A stretch of 64,000 bases of DNA. It comes from Methylopila jiangsuensis. Lineage in GTDB: Bacteria > Pseudomonadota > Alphaproteobacteria > Rhizobiales > Methylopilaceae. A program made the position numbers and the translations under genes. This document shows positions 8,269-18,066 of the stretch, one piece after another (position 1 is the stretch's first letter; the number at the start of each line of letters is the position of its first letter). The notes under the pieces were generated by a model that did no database searches, was not told the DNA's origin, and worked only from the letters and a program-made list of their open reading frames with translations. The DNA lies in NCBI RefSeq assembly GCF_027922305.1, contig NZ_BSFK01000005.1:124001-188000 (forward strand), read 5' to 3'.

Positions 8269-10385
8269 ACATAGGAGCCCGGCGCGTCCTCGATCGCGGG
8301 GAAGCCTCCCTCGCCGGGAATGCGGGCCTCCGCTTCGCGAGCGTCCATGTCCGCGAGCCAGCCGCGCCAGTCCGGCCACCACGAACCCTTGCGCTCCTCC
8401 GCCTTGGCCAGCCAGTCGTCCAGATCGCCCGCGGGCGCGCCGCCGACCCAGTGCTGGTACTTGTTCTTCGCCGGATGGTTCACGACGCCCGCGATGTGCC
8501 CGGAGCCCGCCAGCACGAAACGCACCGGCCCGCCGAACAGCGTGGCCCCCAGGAAGGCGGATTTCGCCGGCGCGATGTGGTCTTCGCGGGTGGCGAGGTT
8601 GTAGATCGGCGCCGTGACCTTCGACAGGTCGAGCGTCTTGCCGCCCACGTTCATGCGGCCGCCGGCGAGGTCGTTGTTGAGGTAGCAGCCGCGCAGGTAG
8701 AACGAGTGGTTCGCCGCCGGCATGCGGGTGGCGTCCGAGTTCCAGAACAGAAGGTCGAACGGGAACGGCGCCTGGCCCTTGAGGTAGTTGTTGACCACAT
8801 AGGGCCAGATCAGGTCGTTCGGGCGCAGCATGTTGAAGGCGTTGGCCATGCTGGCCCCCTCCAGATAGCCGCGCTGGGCCATCCTGGCCTCCACCGCGGC
8901 GATCTGCGCCTCGTCCACGAACACCTGCAGGTCGCCGGCCTGGCTGAAGTCCACCTGGGTGGTGAAGAAGGTGGCGCTGGCGATGCGGGCGTCGCCGACC
9001 GCCGCCAGATAGGCGAGCGTAACCGCCAGCAGCGTGCCGCCGACGCAGTAGCCGATGGCGTCCACGCTGTCCTCGCCGCTCGCGGCGGTCGCCACCTCCA
9101 CCGCCTTCAGCACGCCGTCGCGCATGTAGTCGTCGAAGCCCATGCGGGCGTGGCGGGCGTCCGGATTGACCCAGGACAGGCAGAACACCGTCAGCCCCTG
9201 GTCCACGCACCACTTGATGAAGCTCTTCTCGGGCGTCAGGTCGAGGATGTAGAACTTGTTGATCCACGGCGGCACGATCAGGATCGGCCGCGCCCGCACC
9301 TTCGGGGTGGAGGGCGCGTACTGGATCAGCTCCATCAGCTCGTTGCGGAAGATGACCTTGCCGGGGGTGGTGGCGAGGTTCTTTCCCACTTCAAAGTTGC
9401 CCGGCATGGTCTGGCGGATGCGCAGGTCGCCCCGGCCGGCGGCGATGTCCTCGGTCAGCATGCGCATGCCGCGCACGAGGTTCTCGCCCTTCTGCGCCAG
9501 CGTCTCGCGGATCAGCTCCGGGTTGGTGGGCACGAAGTTCGACGGCGACACCGCGTTCGAGATCTGCCGCACGTAGAAGCCGGCCTTGTGCCGCGTGTGC
9601 GGATCGAGATCCTGCGCCTCGTCCACCATCCGCTCCGCCCAGCGGGAGGTGTGCAGATAGGCCTGCTTCAGGAAGTCGAAGAACGGGTTCTCCGTCCATT
9701 CCGGGTCCTTGAAGCGGCCGTCCTTCGGGTCTGGCGCGGCCGTGGGCGGCGCGTCTTCGCCGGAGAACCGGCGCAGCGCGTTGGTCCACAGGTCCAGGAA
9801 GCCGCCGGTGAAGGCCGTCTGCGCCTCCACCGTGCGGGCGGGGTCGGACATCCAGCGCTCCGCCACCTGGCCGAGGGTCTTGACCACGTCCACGATCTCG
9901 TTCGTCGCGCCATAGGGCCGCTCGCCGCTTTCACGCGGCCGGAGGTAAGCGCTCAGCGCCTTGCCGCCCTCCTCATAGAGCCGCGCCATGTTGGCGGCGA
10001 AAGCCTCCACATTGGCGGCGCCGAACGGAGCCTCGCGGGTCGTCGCGCTGTCTTCCTCGGGGGAGGGCGGGGCCTCGGCGCGGGGGCGCTCCGCGGCCGG
10101 CTCGGCCTTCGGCGGAGGGGCGGTCTCCGTTTTGGCGCCCGTGGCGGGGCGGCGGGGGGCTCGGGGCGTTCTGGGCGCGGCCGTCGCCGCGGCGCGCTTG
10201 GCCCGCGCCGGTTTCCGGGAGGGCGGTTTGGGAGCGTCCTCAGCCGGGGCCGGGGCCTCCGCCGCGACCTCGACCGGGCGCAGAGCGGGCTTCGCCTCCG
10301 CCTTGCTTTCCGGATGGGCGTCATGGGGACGGGGCTGGGCGGGCATGCGGTCCGTCGCCGAGCGTTCCGCGGCGTTGCGGGCCAT
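8253..10385 (-). CDS. phaC: Class I poly(3-hydroxyalkanoate) synthase with long N-terminal tail
   Basis: Polymerises 3-hydroxyacyl-CoA into PHA storage granules. The alpha/beta-hydrolase core carries the synthase lipase-like box GYCVGG with the nucleophile at about Cys447, the Asp region [10 protein letters not shown] and the His region [19 protein letters not shown]. The chain is 710 residues, about 100 longer than the usual class I enzyme. The extra length is an N-terminal stretch (about 1-125) rich in Ala, Pro, Lys and Arg (for example [20 protein letters not shown]), followed by the conserved start of the synthase domain ([20 protein letters not shown]). The start is supported by AGGGAGGT seven bases before ATG. 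No phaZ, phaR or phasin gene is adjacent. Confidence 0.95.
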   Translation of the reverse strand: MARNAAERSATDRMPAQPRPHDAHPESKAEAKPALRPVEVAAEAPAPAEDAPKPPSRKPARAKRAAATAAPRTPRAPRRPATGAKTETAPPPKAEPAAERPRAEAPPSPEEDSATTREAPFGAANVEAFAANMARLYEEGGKALSAYLRPRESGERPYGATNEIVDVVKTLGQVAERWMSDPARTVEAQTAFTGGFLDLWTNALRRFSGEDAPPTAAPDPKDGRFKDPEWTENPFFDFLKQAYLHTSRWAERMVDEAQDLDPHTRHKAGFYVRQISNAVSPSNFVPTNPELIRETLAQKGENLVRGMRMLTEDIAAGRGDLRIRQTMPGNFEVGKNLATTPGKVIFRNELMELIQYAPSTPKVRARPILIVPPWINKFYILDLTPEKSFIKWCVDQGLTVFCLSWVNPDARHARMGFDDYMRDGVLKAVEVATAASGEDSVDAIGYCVGGTLLAVTLAYLAAVGDARIASATFFTTQVDFSQAGDLQVFVDEAQIAAVEARMAQRGYLEGASMANAFNMLRPNDLIWPYVVNNYLKGQAPFPFDLLFWNSDATRMPAANHSFYLRGCYLNNDLAGGRMNVGGKTLDLSKVTAPIYNLATREDHIAPAKSAFLGATLFGGPVRFVLAGSGHIAGVVNHPAKNKYQHWVGGAPAGDLDDWLAKAEERKGSWWPDWRGWLADMDAREAEARIPGEGGFPAIEDAPGSYVKMRV

Positions 10386-10514
10386 GATGCGTACCTCCCT
10401 GATGTCCCGGCCCGCTTGTTCTCGCAGGCTCCGGGTTGCGTCTTAGCGGCTTCCCATGACAATAGGCGCAAGCGGCGCGGCGCGTCACGCGCGTCGTTGT
10501 CGACCACACCTCGC

Positions 10515-10535
10515 AAAAAGGCGCGTCCGCGCCTT
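10515..10535 (-). terminator. Short terminator-like stem upstream of phaC
   Basis: On the minus strand AAGGCGC-GGAC-GCGCCTT followed by a T run (plus strand AAAAAGG...). It lies in the divergent gap between phaC and the small lipoprotein gene and could insulate phaC from antisense read-through. The stem is only 7 bp. Confidence 0.3.
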
Positions 10536-10561
10536 CAAGCCCCGCCTTCGAGAGCCGTCCC

Positions 10562-10798
10562 ATGAGCGCGTCACGGATCGTCTCCGCCTTCGTCCTCGTC
10601 GTCGCGGGGACCGCGCTCGCCGGCTGCGGCGGTCAGGGGCTCGAGCGGTTCCGCGGCACGAAGGGTCTGCCGCCCGCGCCGGAACACCTCGCCTATCCGG
10701 CGGTCGGCGTCACGCCGCCGTCGCGGCCCGGCCGCCTGCGCACGCCCGAAGAGCAGAAGCGGCTGGAGGCGGACCTGCTGGCGCGCAAAGTTCGCTAG
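10562..10798 (+). CDS. Small predicted lipoprotein, unknown function
   Basis: 78 residues with a signal peptide ending in a lipobox (TALAGCGG, lipidated Cys about residue 22), then a short Pro-rich mature part (EHLAYPAVGVTPPSRPGRLR) and a charged C-terminal helix (TPEEQKRLEADLLARKVR). It would be anchored in a membrane facing the periplasm. It is divergent from phaC and precedes the aminotransferase gene by 140 bases. I cannot assign a function; small lipoproteins of this shape are common in Hyphomicrobiales. Confidence 0.7.
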   Translation: MSASRIVSAFVLVVAGTALAGCGGQGLERFRGTKGLPPAPEHLAYPAVGVTPPSRPGRLRTPEEQKRLEADLLARKVR

Positions 10799-10887
10799 GC
10801 GGGGCCGCGCGTCCGACCAATTGCGCATGAGTCGGGCGCCAGCCCTGCGGGGCCGAAGTTTGATCGGGACCCGGCGTTACGGTATCC

Positions 10888-10928
10888 CACGGGTTTCCTC
10901 GCGCGCTGGTGCGCGGGGCAGCCCCGTG
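10888..10928 (+). promoter_or_regulatory. Stem-loop leader before the aminotransferase start
   Basis: The outer stem CACGGG (10888-10893)/CCCGTG (10923-10928) encloses an inner stem CCTCGCGC/GCGCGGGG with a six-base loop. The structure ends 10 bases before the ATG at 10939, so it could cover the ribosome site. I do not recognise a riboswitch class. Confidence 0.4.
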
Positions 10929-10938
10929 GCGTCGTCCC

Positions 10939-12159
<1,221 letters not shown>

Positions 12160-12216
12160 CGGGGGATTCCATCAGCGGCCGCGGTTCCTCTCGCTGCCGC
12201 ATTCGGACCTGATCTC

Positions 12217-13518
12217 ATGGCGGAACCTCTGAAGGTCGGCGTCGCCGGCCTCGGCACGGTCGGCTCGGCCGTCGTTCGCATTCTCGGCGCCCGCGCCGCA
12301 GAGCTGGAGGCGCGCGCCGGCCGGCCCATCGTCGTCACCGCCGTCTCCGCGCGCGACAAGGGCCGCGACCGCGGGCTCGATCTGTCCGGCGCCGCCTGGC
12401 ACATGGACGCGAGCCAGATGGCCCGCTCCGCCGACGTGGACCTCGTGGTGGAGCTGATCGGCGGCGCCGAAGGCGCGGCCAAAGCTTGCGTCGAGACCGC
12501 GATCGAGTTCGGCCGTCCGGTCGTCACCGCCAACAAGGCGCTGCTCGCCCATCACGGCCTCGCCATCGCGCAGGCCGCGGAGGCGAAGGGCGTGGCGGTC
12601 GGCTTCGAGGCCGCGGTCGCCGGCGGCGTGCCGATCGTGAAGACGCTGCGGGAAGGCATGGCCGCCAACCGCATGGGCCGGGTGTTCGGCATCCTGAACG
12701 GCACCTGCAACTACATCCTGACCCGGATGGAGAAGGAGAAGATCGGCTTCGCCGAGTGTCTGGCCGACGCCCAGAAGCTCGGCTACGCCGAGGCCGATCC
12801 CACCTTCGACATCGGCGGCTTCGACACCGCCCACAAGCTGGCGCTGCTGGCGACGCTCGCCTTCGGCGTGCAGCCGGACCCGGACGGCATCTATGTGGAG
12901 GGCATCGCCTCCATCACGCCGCTCGACCTGCAGATGGCCGAAGAGCTCGGCTACAGGGTGAAGCTGCTCGGCGTCGCCACCCGCACGGAAGCCGGCGTGG
13001 AGCAGCGGGTGCATCCCTCCATGCTGCCGATGGATTCCGCCGTCGCCCGGGTCGGCGGCGTCACCAACGCGGTGGAGATCGACGGCGACGCGGTCGGCGC
13101 GCTGGTGCTGTCGGGCGCGGGCGCGGGCGGCGACGCCACCGCCTCCGCCGTGATCGCGGACATCGTGGACATCGCCCGCGGCGTCGGCGGTCCCGTCTTC
13201 GGCGTGCCCGCCGCGACGCTCGCCGCGCCGTCGCGGGCGCCCATGGCCCGGCATGAAGGCGGCTACTACATCCGCCTGTCGGTGCTGGACCGTCCGGGGG
13301 CGGCGGCCGCCATCGCCACCCGCATGGCCGAGCAGGGCATCTCGCTCAAAAGCATCATGCAGCACGGCAAGGACGACGACACGGCGGCCGACGCGGTCTC
13401 CGTGGTGCTGATCACCTACGCCACCTCCGAATCCGCGCTGCGGGGCGCTCTGGACGCCATCGAGGCGGACGGGCATATCGACGGCGCGCCGCAGGTGATT
13501 CGCATCGAGAAGCGGTAA
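12217..13518 (+). CDS. hom: Homoserine dehydrogenase
   Basis: Reduces aspartate 4-semialdehyde to homoserine, the branch point to threonine and methionine. The 433 residues match the monofunctional enzyme. They comprise an N-terminal Rossmann fold with GVAGLGTVGSAVV (about 4-16), the catalytic/dimer region with GILNGTCNYILTRMEKE and PTFDIGGFDTAHKLALLA, and a C-terminal ACT domain (about 350-433, beginning YYIRLSVLDRPGAAAAIA) that usually confers threonine feedback. It follows the aminotransferase gene on the same strand. A GC stem (GCGGCG/CGCCGC) just after the stop has no T run. Confidence 0.95.
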   Translation: MAEPLKVGVAGLGTVGSAVVRILGARAAELEARAGRPIVVTAVSARDKGRDRGLDLSGAAWHMDASQMARSADVDLVVELIGGAEGAAKACVETAIEFGRPVVTANKALLAHHGLAIAQAAEAKGVAVGFEAAVAGGVPIVKTLREGMAANRMGRVFGILNGTCNYILTRMEKEKIGFAECLADAQKLGYAEADPTFDIGGFDTAHKLALLATLAFGVQPDPDGIYVEGIASITPLDLQMAEELGYRVKLLGVATRTEAGVEQRVHPSMLPMDSAVARVGGVTNAVEIDGDAVGALVLSGAGAGGDATASAVIADIVDIARGVGGPVFGVPAATLAAPSRAPMARHEGGYYIRLSVLDRPGAAAAIATRMAEQGISLKSIMQHGKDDDTAADAVSVVLITYATSESALRGALDAIEADGHIDGAPQVIRIEKR

Positions 13519-13664
13519 GCAGTAACCGCGGCGTTCAGCGCCGCGCCGCATGCGTATCCCGCCGCGTCCTGCGGCTCCGCCTGCCCGTTGAGCCGGTCGC
13601 GTCGCGCCCGGCGCGGGTTCGCCCCGGCGCCCCGCGCGGCGGGGCTCTCGTCGAGGGACGTGAC

Positions 13665-14699
13665 GTGGCCAAGAAGACGGCGAACGCCGAGAGGCACGTG
13701 GAGGAGCGCCCGGCTCCGATCGACGCGGTGGAGGTGATCGACCGCGCGCTCACCATCGAGATCGTCCGCGTGACCGAGCGGGCGGCGGTGGCCGCGGCCC
13801 TGCTGCGCGGCCGGGGGGACGAGCGCGAGGCGGACGAGGCGGCGGTGGCCGCCATGCGCCGGGAGCTGGACCGGCTGCCGATCCGCGGCACCATCGTCAT
13901 CGGCGAGGGCGACCGCATCGGCGCGCCCATGCTGTTCATCGGCGAGGAGGTGGGCACGAGGCAGGGGCCGCGGGTCGACATCGCGCTCGATCCGCTGGAG
14001 GGCGCCACGCTCTGCGCCAAGGCGCAGGCCAACGCCATCTCCGTGGTGGCGCTCGCCGAAGGCGGCACGCTGCTGAAGGCCCCGGACGTCTACATGGAGA
14101 AGATCGCGGTCGGGCCGGGCTATCCCGCCGGCGTGGTGGCGCTCGACCGCAGCCCGGCGGAGAACCTGGCGGGCCTCGCCGCCGCGAAGGGCGTCGCGGT
14201 CTCCGAACTCACCGCCTGCATTCTCGACCGCCCGCGCCATGGCCGGCTGATCGAGGCGGTGCGCGCGGCCGGCGCCGCCATCCGCCTGATCACCGACGGC
14301 GACCTCGCCGGGGTGATCCACACCACCGATCCCGACGAGACCGGCATCGACATCTATCTCGGCGTCGGCGGCGCGCCCGAGGGCGTGCTGGCGGCGGCGG
14401 CCCTGCACTGCACCGGCGGCCAGATGCAGGCGCGCCTCCTGCTCGACCAGCCCGACGCCCGGCGCAAGGCGGCGGAGGCCGGCATCACCGACTTCGGCAA
14501 GGTCTACGACCTAGGCGAGATGGTCCGCGGCGACGTGCTGTTCGCCGCCACCGGCGTCACGGACGGCGGCCTGCTGTCCGGCGTCCGGTTCGGCCGGCGC
14601 GGCGTGGTGACGGAGACGCTGGTGATGCGCTCCTCCACCGGCACCACGCGACGCATCCGCGCCGAACACGCCCAGACGGAGAAGTTCCATCTCGAGTGA
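13665..14699 (+). CDS. glpX: Class II fructose-1,6-bisphosphatase
   Basis: Hydrolyses fructose 1,6-bisphosphate to fructose 6-phosphate in gluconeogenesis and, in methylotrophs, in formaldehyde- or CO2-linked sugar cycles. The 344-residue GlpX-type chain includes GTIVIGEGDRIGAPML, the metal/substrate segment ALDPLEGATLCAKAQANA, and the C-terminal GDVLFAATGVTDGGLLSGVRF. The start is GTG at 13665; the conserved block IEIVRVTERAAVAAA begins about 27 residues in, as in homologues. The hom-glpX-recJ order on one strand, with recJ starting at the glpX stop, suggests one transcript. Confidence 0.94.
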   Translation: MAKKTANAERHVEERPAPIDAVEVIDRALTIEIVRVTERAAVAAALLRGRGDEREADEAAVAAMRRELDRLPIRGTIVIGEGDRIGAPMLFIGEEVGTRQGPRVDIALDPLEGATLCAKAQANAISVVALAEGGTLLKAPDVYMEKIAVGPGYPAGVVALDRSPAENLAGLAAAKGVAVSELTACILDRPRHGRLIEAVRAAGAAIRLITDGDLAGVIHTTDPDETGIDIYLGVGGAPEGVLAAAALHCTGGQMQARLLLDQPDARRKAAEAGITDFGKVYDLGEMVRGDVLFAATGVTDGGLLSGVRFGRRGVVTETLVMRSSTGTTRRIRAEHAQTEKFHLE

Positions 14700-14778
14700 G
14701 CTGCGCCGTCCCGCGGCGGATGCGTTCCTCGGGGTCGCGGCCTCGTTCGGCGGCCGCGTCTGGCGCGACCGCCTCGAC

Positions 14779-16491
14779 GTGCGTGGCCGCGCCGTGGCCG
14801 ACGAGATCGTCCGTCATCACGGGCTGAGCCCGTTCCTCGCCCGGGTGCTCGCGGGGCGCGGGGTCGCGAGCGAAGCGGTCGAGAGACATCTCAACCCCAC
14901 ATTCGATCTGCTGCCCGATCCGAACGTGCTGACCGCCATGCCCGAGGCCGCAGCCCGGCTTGCGGACGCCTGCGCGCGGGGAGAGAAGGTCGCGATCTTC
15001 GGCGATTACGACGTGGACGGCGCGACCTCCTCCGCGCTGCTGGCGGAGTTCCTCACCAGCGCCGGCTGTGACGTGCAGGTGCACATCCCGGATCGCATCT
15101 TCGAGGGCTACGGCCCGAACGTGGCCGCCATCGACGGCCTTGCGGACGCCGGCGCCACGCTGCTGATCACCGCCGACTGCGGCGCCACCAGCTTCGAGCC
15201 GCTGGCCCACGCCCGCGCCCGCGGGCTCGACGTGGTGGTGATCGACCATCACCAGATGGGCGCGGAGCTGCCGCCCGCCAATGCGCTGGTCAATCCCAAC
15301 CGGCAGGACGACCTGTCCGGGCTCGGCCATCTCGCCGCCTGCGGCGTCGCCTTCCTGACGCTGATCGCGACCCGGCAGGAGCTGCGCCGGCGCGGCGTCA
15401 CGACCGCGCCCAATCTGAAGCGCGCGCTCGATCTGGTGGCGCTGGGAACGGTCGCGGACGTGGTGCCGCTCACCGGGATCAACCGCCTGTTCGTGCGGGA
15501 GGGGCTTGAGGTGCTGCGCCGCCGGCGCCGCCCCGGCCTGCGGGCGCTGATGGATGCGGCGCGGCTCGACGGCCCGCCCACGCCCTACCACCTCGGCTTC
15601 CTGCTGGGCCCGCGCATCAACGCGGGCGGCCGCATCGGCGACGCCGGGCTCGGCTGCCGGCTGATGCTGACCGGGGATGAGCCCGAAGCCGGGCGGATCG
15701 CGGCCGAGCTCGACCGGCTGAACGGCGAGCGGCAGGCGATCGAGCGCGCCACGCTGGCCGAAGCCGAGGCGGAGGCCTACGCCGCGCTCGGCTTGGACGG
15801 GGAGGGCGCGTCCGTCGCCGTGGTCTCCGGCGAGGGCTGGCATCCGGGCGTGGTGGGGCTGGTGGCGGCCCGGCTGAAAGAGCGCTTCCGCCGCCCGGCC
15901 TTCGCCGTCGCCTTCCAGCCCGACGGAACGGGGACCGGCTCCGGACGCTCCATTCCGGGCGTCGATCTTGGCGCCGCGGTGCGCGGAGCCGTCGCCGAGG
16001 GGCTGCTGGCGAAGGGCGGGGGCCACGCCATGGCGGCGGGCGTCACCGTGCGCAAGGAGGCGCTGGGGGCGTTCCGGGCCTATCTGGAGGAGGCGCTTGG
16101 GGCCGCCGTGGCCAGGGCCCGCGCCGATCAGTCCCTGAAGATCGACGCCGCGCTCACCGCGGCGGCGGCCACCCTCGATCTGGCGCGGGATCTGGAGCGG
16201 GCGGGCCCGTTCGGCTCCGGCGCGCCGGAGCCGGTGCTGGCGCTGGCGGCGCACACGCTGTCCTCCGCCGACGTGGTGGGGCAGGGGCACCTGCGGCTGC
16301 GTCTCCGGGCGGGCGACGGCGCCAGCGTGAGCGGCGTCGCGTTCCGGGCGGCGGACAGCGATCTCGGCCGCGGCCTGATCGCGTCGCGCGGCGCTCGGGT
16401 GCATGTGGCGGGCAGCCTGGGCGTCGACCGCTGGGGCGGGCAGGAGCGCGTCAGCCTCAGGGTGATCGACGCCGCGCCGGCGGAGGCCTGA
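14779..16491 (+). CDS. recJ: Single-stranded-DNA-specific exonuclease RecJ (5' end uncertain)
   Basis: 5'-3' exonuclease on single-stranded DNA used in recombination and mismatch or base-excision repair. DHH-family motifs are intact: DYDVDGATSSALL, TADCGATS, VVIDHHQMG, and the DHHA1 motif KGGGHAMAAGV. The first canonical start (GTG 14779) gives 570 residues, but RecJ-like sequence (FLGVAASFGGRVWRDRL) continues in frame upstream to the glpX stop. No ATG, GTG or TTG occurs in that stretch after the nearest in-frame stops. ATC at 14689, seven bases after a GGAG, or CTG at 14701 would restore a normal N-terminus (600 or 596 residues). Confidence 0.92.
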   Translation: MRGRAVADEIVRHHGLSPFLARVLAGRGVASEAVERHLNPTFDLLPDPNVLTAMPEAAARLADACARGEKVAIFGDYDVDGATSSALLAEFLTSAGCDVQVHIPDRIFEGYGPNVAAIDGLADAGATLLITADCGATSFEPLAHARARGLDVVVIDHHQMGAELPPANALVNPNRQDDLSGLGHLAACGVAFLTLIATRQELRRRGVTTAPNLKRALDLVALGTVADVVPLTGINRLFVREGLEVLRRRRRPGLRALMDAARLDGPPTPYHLGFLLGPRINAGGRIGDAGLGCRLMLTGDEPEAGRIAAELDRLNGERQAIERATLAEAEAEAYAALGLDGEGASVAVVSGEGWHPGVVGLVAARLKERFRRPAFAVAFQPDGTGTGSGRSIPGVDLGAAVRGAVAEGLLAKGGGHAMAAGVTVRKEALGAFRAYLEEALGAAVARARADQSLKIDAALTAAAATLDLARDLERAGPFGSGAPEPVLALAAHTLSSADVVGQGHLRLRLRAGDGASVSGVAFRAADSDLGRGLIASRGARVHVAGSLGVDRWGGQERVSLRVIDAAPAEA

Positions 16492-16516
16492 TGTCCGTGC
16501 TCAAAGGTCTGGCGTC

Positions 16517-16532
16517 CCAGATCGCGATCTGG
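16517..16532. promoter_or_regulatory. 16-bp perfect palindrome upstream of exoD
   Basis: CCAGATCGCGATCTGG reads identically on both strands and lies in the gap between recJ and exoD. Its symmetry and position fit an operator for a dimeric regulator, which is not identified. Confidence 0.4.
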
Positions 16533-16674
16533 TGAGGTAGGGCGATGAAAAACCCGCCGAAATCCACGTGAGACACGTTTCCGGCATGTCGCCGCCACCT
16601 GATCTTCACGTTTGTGCCGTTCCGTGAGCCATGACCGCAACAGCGACGCGCACACTTCCGCCGACCGGAGCTTC

Positions 16675-17343
16675 GTGACCGACTTCGCCACGCCCCCCGC
16701 CGCCGTTCCGGACGACGCCGCCGAGCACAAGCGCGGCTTCTCCCAGGTGCTGCGCGAACTCGCCACCAGCGATCGCCCGCGCATCAGCATCGCGGCCATT
16801 CTGGACGCCTTCGGCGATCGCGCCTTCGGGGCGCTGCTGCTGCTGTTCGCGCTGCCGAACGCGCTGCCCATGCCGCCTGGAACATCGGCGGTGCTCGGCG
16901 CGCCGCTGGTGTTCATCGCGCTTCAGCTGATGATCGGCAGCAAGCGGCTGTGGCTGCCGCGCTTCATCACCGAACGCTCCCTGAAGCGGGAGGATTTTCA
17001 GGCGCTGGCGAGCAAGATCGAGCCGTGGGTGCAGAGGCTGGAGCGGCTGCTGAAGCCGCGGGCCGAGGTCATGACGACCTTCGTCGCCGACCGGCTCACC
17101 GGCCTCGCCTGCTTCGTGCTGTCGATCATCCTCATCCTGCCGATTCCGTTCGGCAACATGCCGCCCGCCATCGCCATCTCCGCCTTCGCGCTTGGCGTAA
17201 TCGAGCGCGACGGCGTGGCGATCGCCGTCGGCTGGCTGGCGACGGTGGCGAGCTTCGCCATCCTCGGCGCGCTGTCCACGGTGGTGGTGAAAGGCTTCGA
17301 GCTGTTCGCAGGCCCGGTGATGCGCCTGTTCGGCGGGGGATAA
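16675..17343 (+). CDS. exoD: ExoD-family exopolysaccharide synthesis membrane protein
   Basis: ExoD proteins are needed for normal exopolysaccharide production and alkaline tolerance in rhizobia; the molecular role is not settled. The 222-residue reading has a short cytoplasmic N-terminus, the ExoD motif GFSQVLRELATSDRPRISIAA, and four to five hydrophobic segments (ALLLLFALPNALPMPPGTSA, FVLSIILILPIPFGNMPPA, others). I start at GTG 16675 because a GGAG lies four bases upstream; GTG 16624 and GTG 16612 are alternatives that add 17 to 21 polar residues. ExoR, a repressor of exopolysaccharide genes, is encoded elsewhere in the window. Confidence 0.88.
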   Translation: MTDFATPPAAVPDDAAEHKRGFSQVLRELATSDRPRISIAAILDAFGDRAFGALLLLFALPNALPMPPGTSAVLGAPLVFIALQLMIGSKRLWLPRFITERSLKREDFQALASKIEPWVQRLERLLKPRAEVMTTFVADRLTGLACFVLSIILILPIPFGNMPPAIAISAFALGVIERDGVAIAVGWLATVASFAILGALSTVVVKGFELFAGPVMRLFGGG

Positions 17344-17400
17344 CGCTGTCTTTCCCGCTTGCGGCGAGGGGCGAACCCCCCTATACGTCCGCCCCGCAAC

Positions 17401-17475
17401 GCGCTCTTCGTCTATCGGTTAGGACGTCAGCCTTTCACGCTGAAAAGACGGGTTCGACTCCCGTAGAGCGCGCCA
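17401..17475 (+). tRNA. tRNA-Glu (anticodon TTC)
   Basis: Acceptor stem GCGCTCT (17401-17407) pairs perfectly with AGAGCGC (17465-17471), followed by discriminator G and an encoded CCA (17473-17475). The anticodon loop carries TTC within CCTTTCACG, and the T-loop reads GGGTTCGACTCCC. Confidence 0.97.
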
Positions 17476-17653
17476 TTCCCTCACCACGATGCAACATGCA
17501 GTTTCGTGCGGCCGCAGGCGTTCGCGCGCTGCGACACGCGGGCCGCGGCGCAGCGCCGGCGAACGGGCGTGACGGCGCGCGCTTGCGGCGGCGCGAGGCT
17601 TGACCGCCGGCGTCCCGGCGGGAGCCTGACGCCGTTGTGGGAGGGGGGACGGA

Positions 17654-17890
17654 TCACGCCCCGCGGGCGAAGGCCACCACGTTGCCGCCCTGCGCGAGGC
17701 CGGCGTCCTGCGCGGCCTGATGGCGGTCGACCGAAGTCTCCACCCGCTCGCGCAAACCGCGCACGGTCACGATCAGGTCGAGCCCGAGGCCGAGCGGCGC
17801 GCACATCAGCGTGGCCGCATAGACGTCGAGCGCCTGGGTCAGAAGCTCCGCCTCCTGTTCGGAGAGGGAGAGAGCGAGCTTTCCGGTCAT
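17654..17890 (-). CDS. Small protein of unknown function, 78 residues
   Basis: Starts MTGKLALSLSEQEAELLTQA and continues with a helical region containing AATLMCAPLGLGLDLIVTVRG and a charged ending. There is no signal peptide; the amphipathic pattern suggests a soluble helical protein. The start is the ATG at 17890; the frame stays open upstream, but that extension is Arg/Gly-rich and unlike coding sequence here. It is convergent with the tRNA-Glu side and lies downstream of treY. A TTAA-N7-CTAA site lies about 150 bases upstream. I do not recognise a family. Confidence 0.45.
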   Translation of the reverse strand: MTGKLALSLSEQEAELLTQALDVYAATLMCAPLGLGLDLIVTVRGLRERVETSVDRHQAAQDAGLAQGGNVVAFARGA

Positions 17891-18039
17891 GCGCCTAAAC
17901 CCCGAGATCGTCGGTCGCGCATCGCGGCTCGTCAGGGCGATCGGTCCCGCCCGTGCAGATCCACGGAAGCCCCTGCGCGCCCCCCGGCCGCAAGCGCCTC
18001 CAACGACGCGCGATTCGATTGAACCACGCGGATCTGGAT

Positions 18040-18054
18040 TTAACATACGTCTAA
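18040..18054 (-). promoter_or_regulatory. Possible CtrA-type binding box
   Basis: On the minus strand TTAGACGTATGTTAA, one base off the CtrA pattern TTAA-N7-TTAA. It is located between treY and the 78-residue minus-strand gene and could serve the latter. This is a pattern match only. Confidence 0.25.
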
Positions 18055-18066
18055 CGGAGCGCGACC

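Noticed and set aside
10821-10938. Possible leader peptide before the aminotransferase
   Set aside because: No short frame with a run of regulatory amino acids; only the stem-loop is supported.
14557-16404. Long minus-strand open frame opposite recJ
   Set aside because: Low-complexity Arg/Gly/Ala/His composition typical of antisense frames in GC-rich DNA; recJ on the plus strand has all its motifs. The same reasoning removes the long antisense frames opposite treS, glgE, glgX and uvrB.
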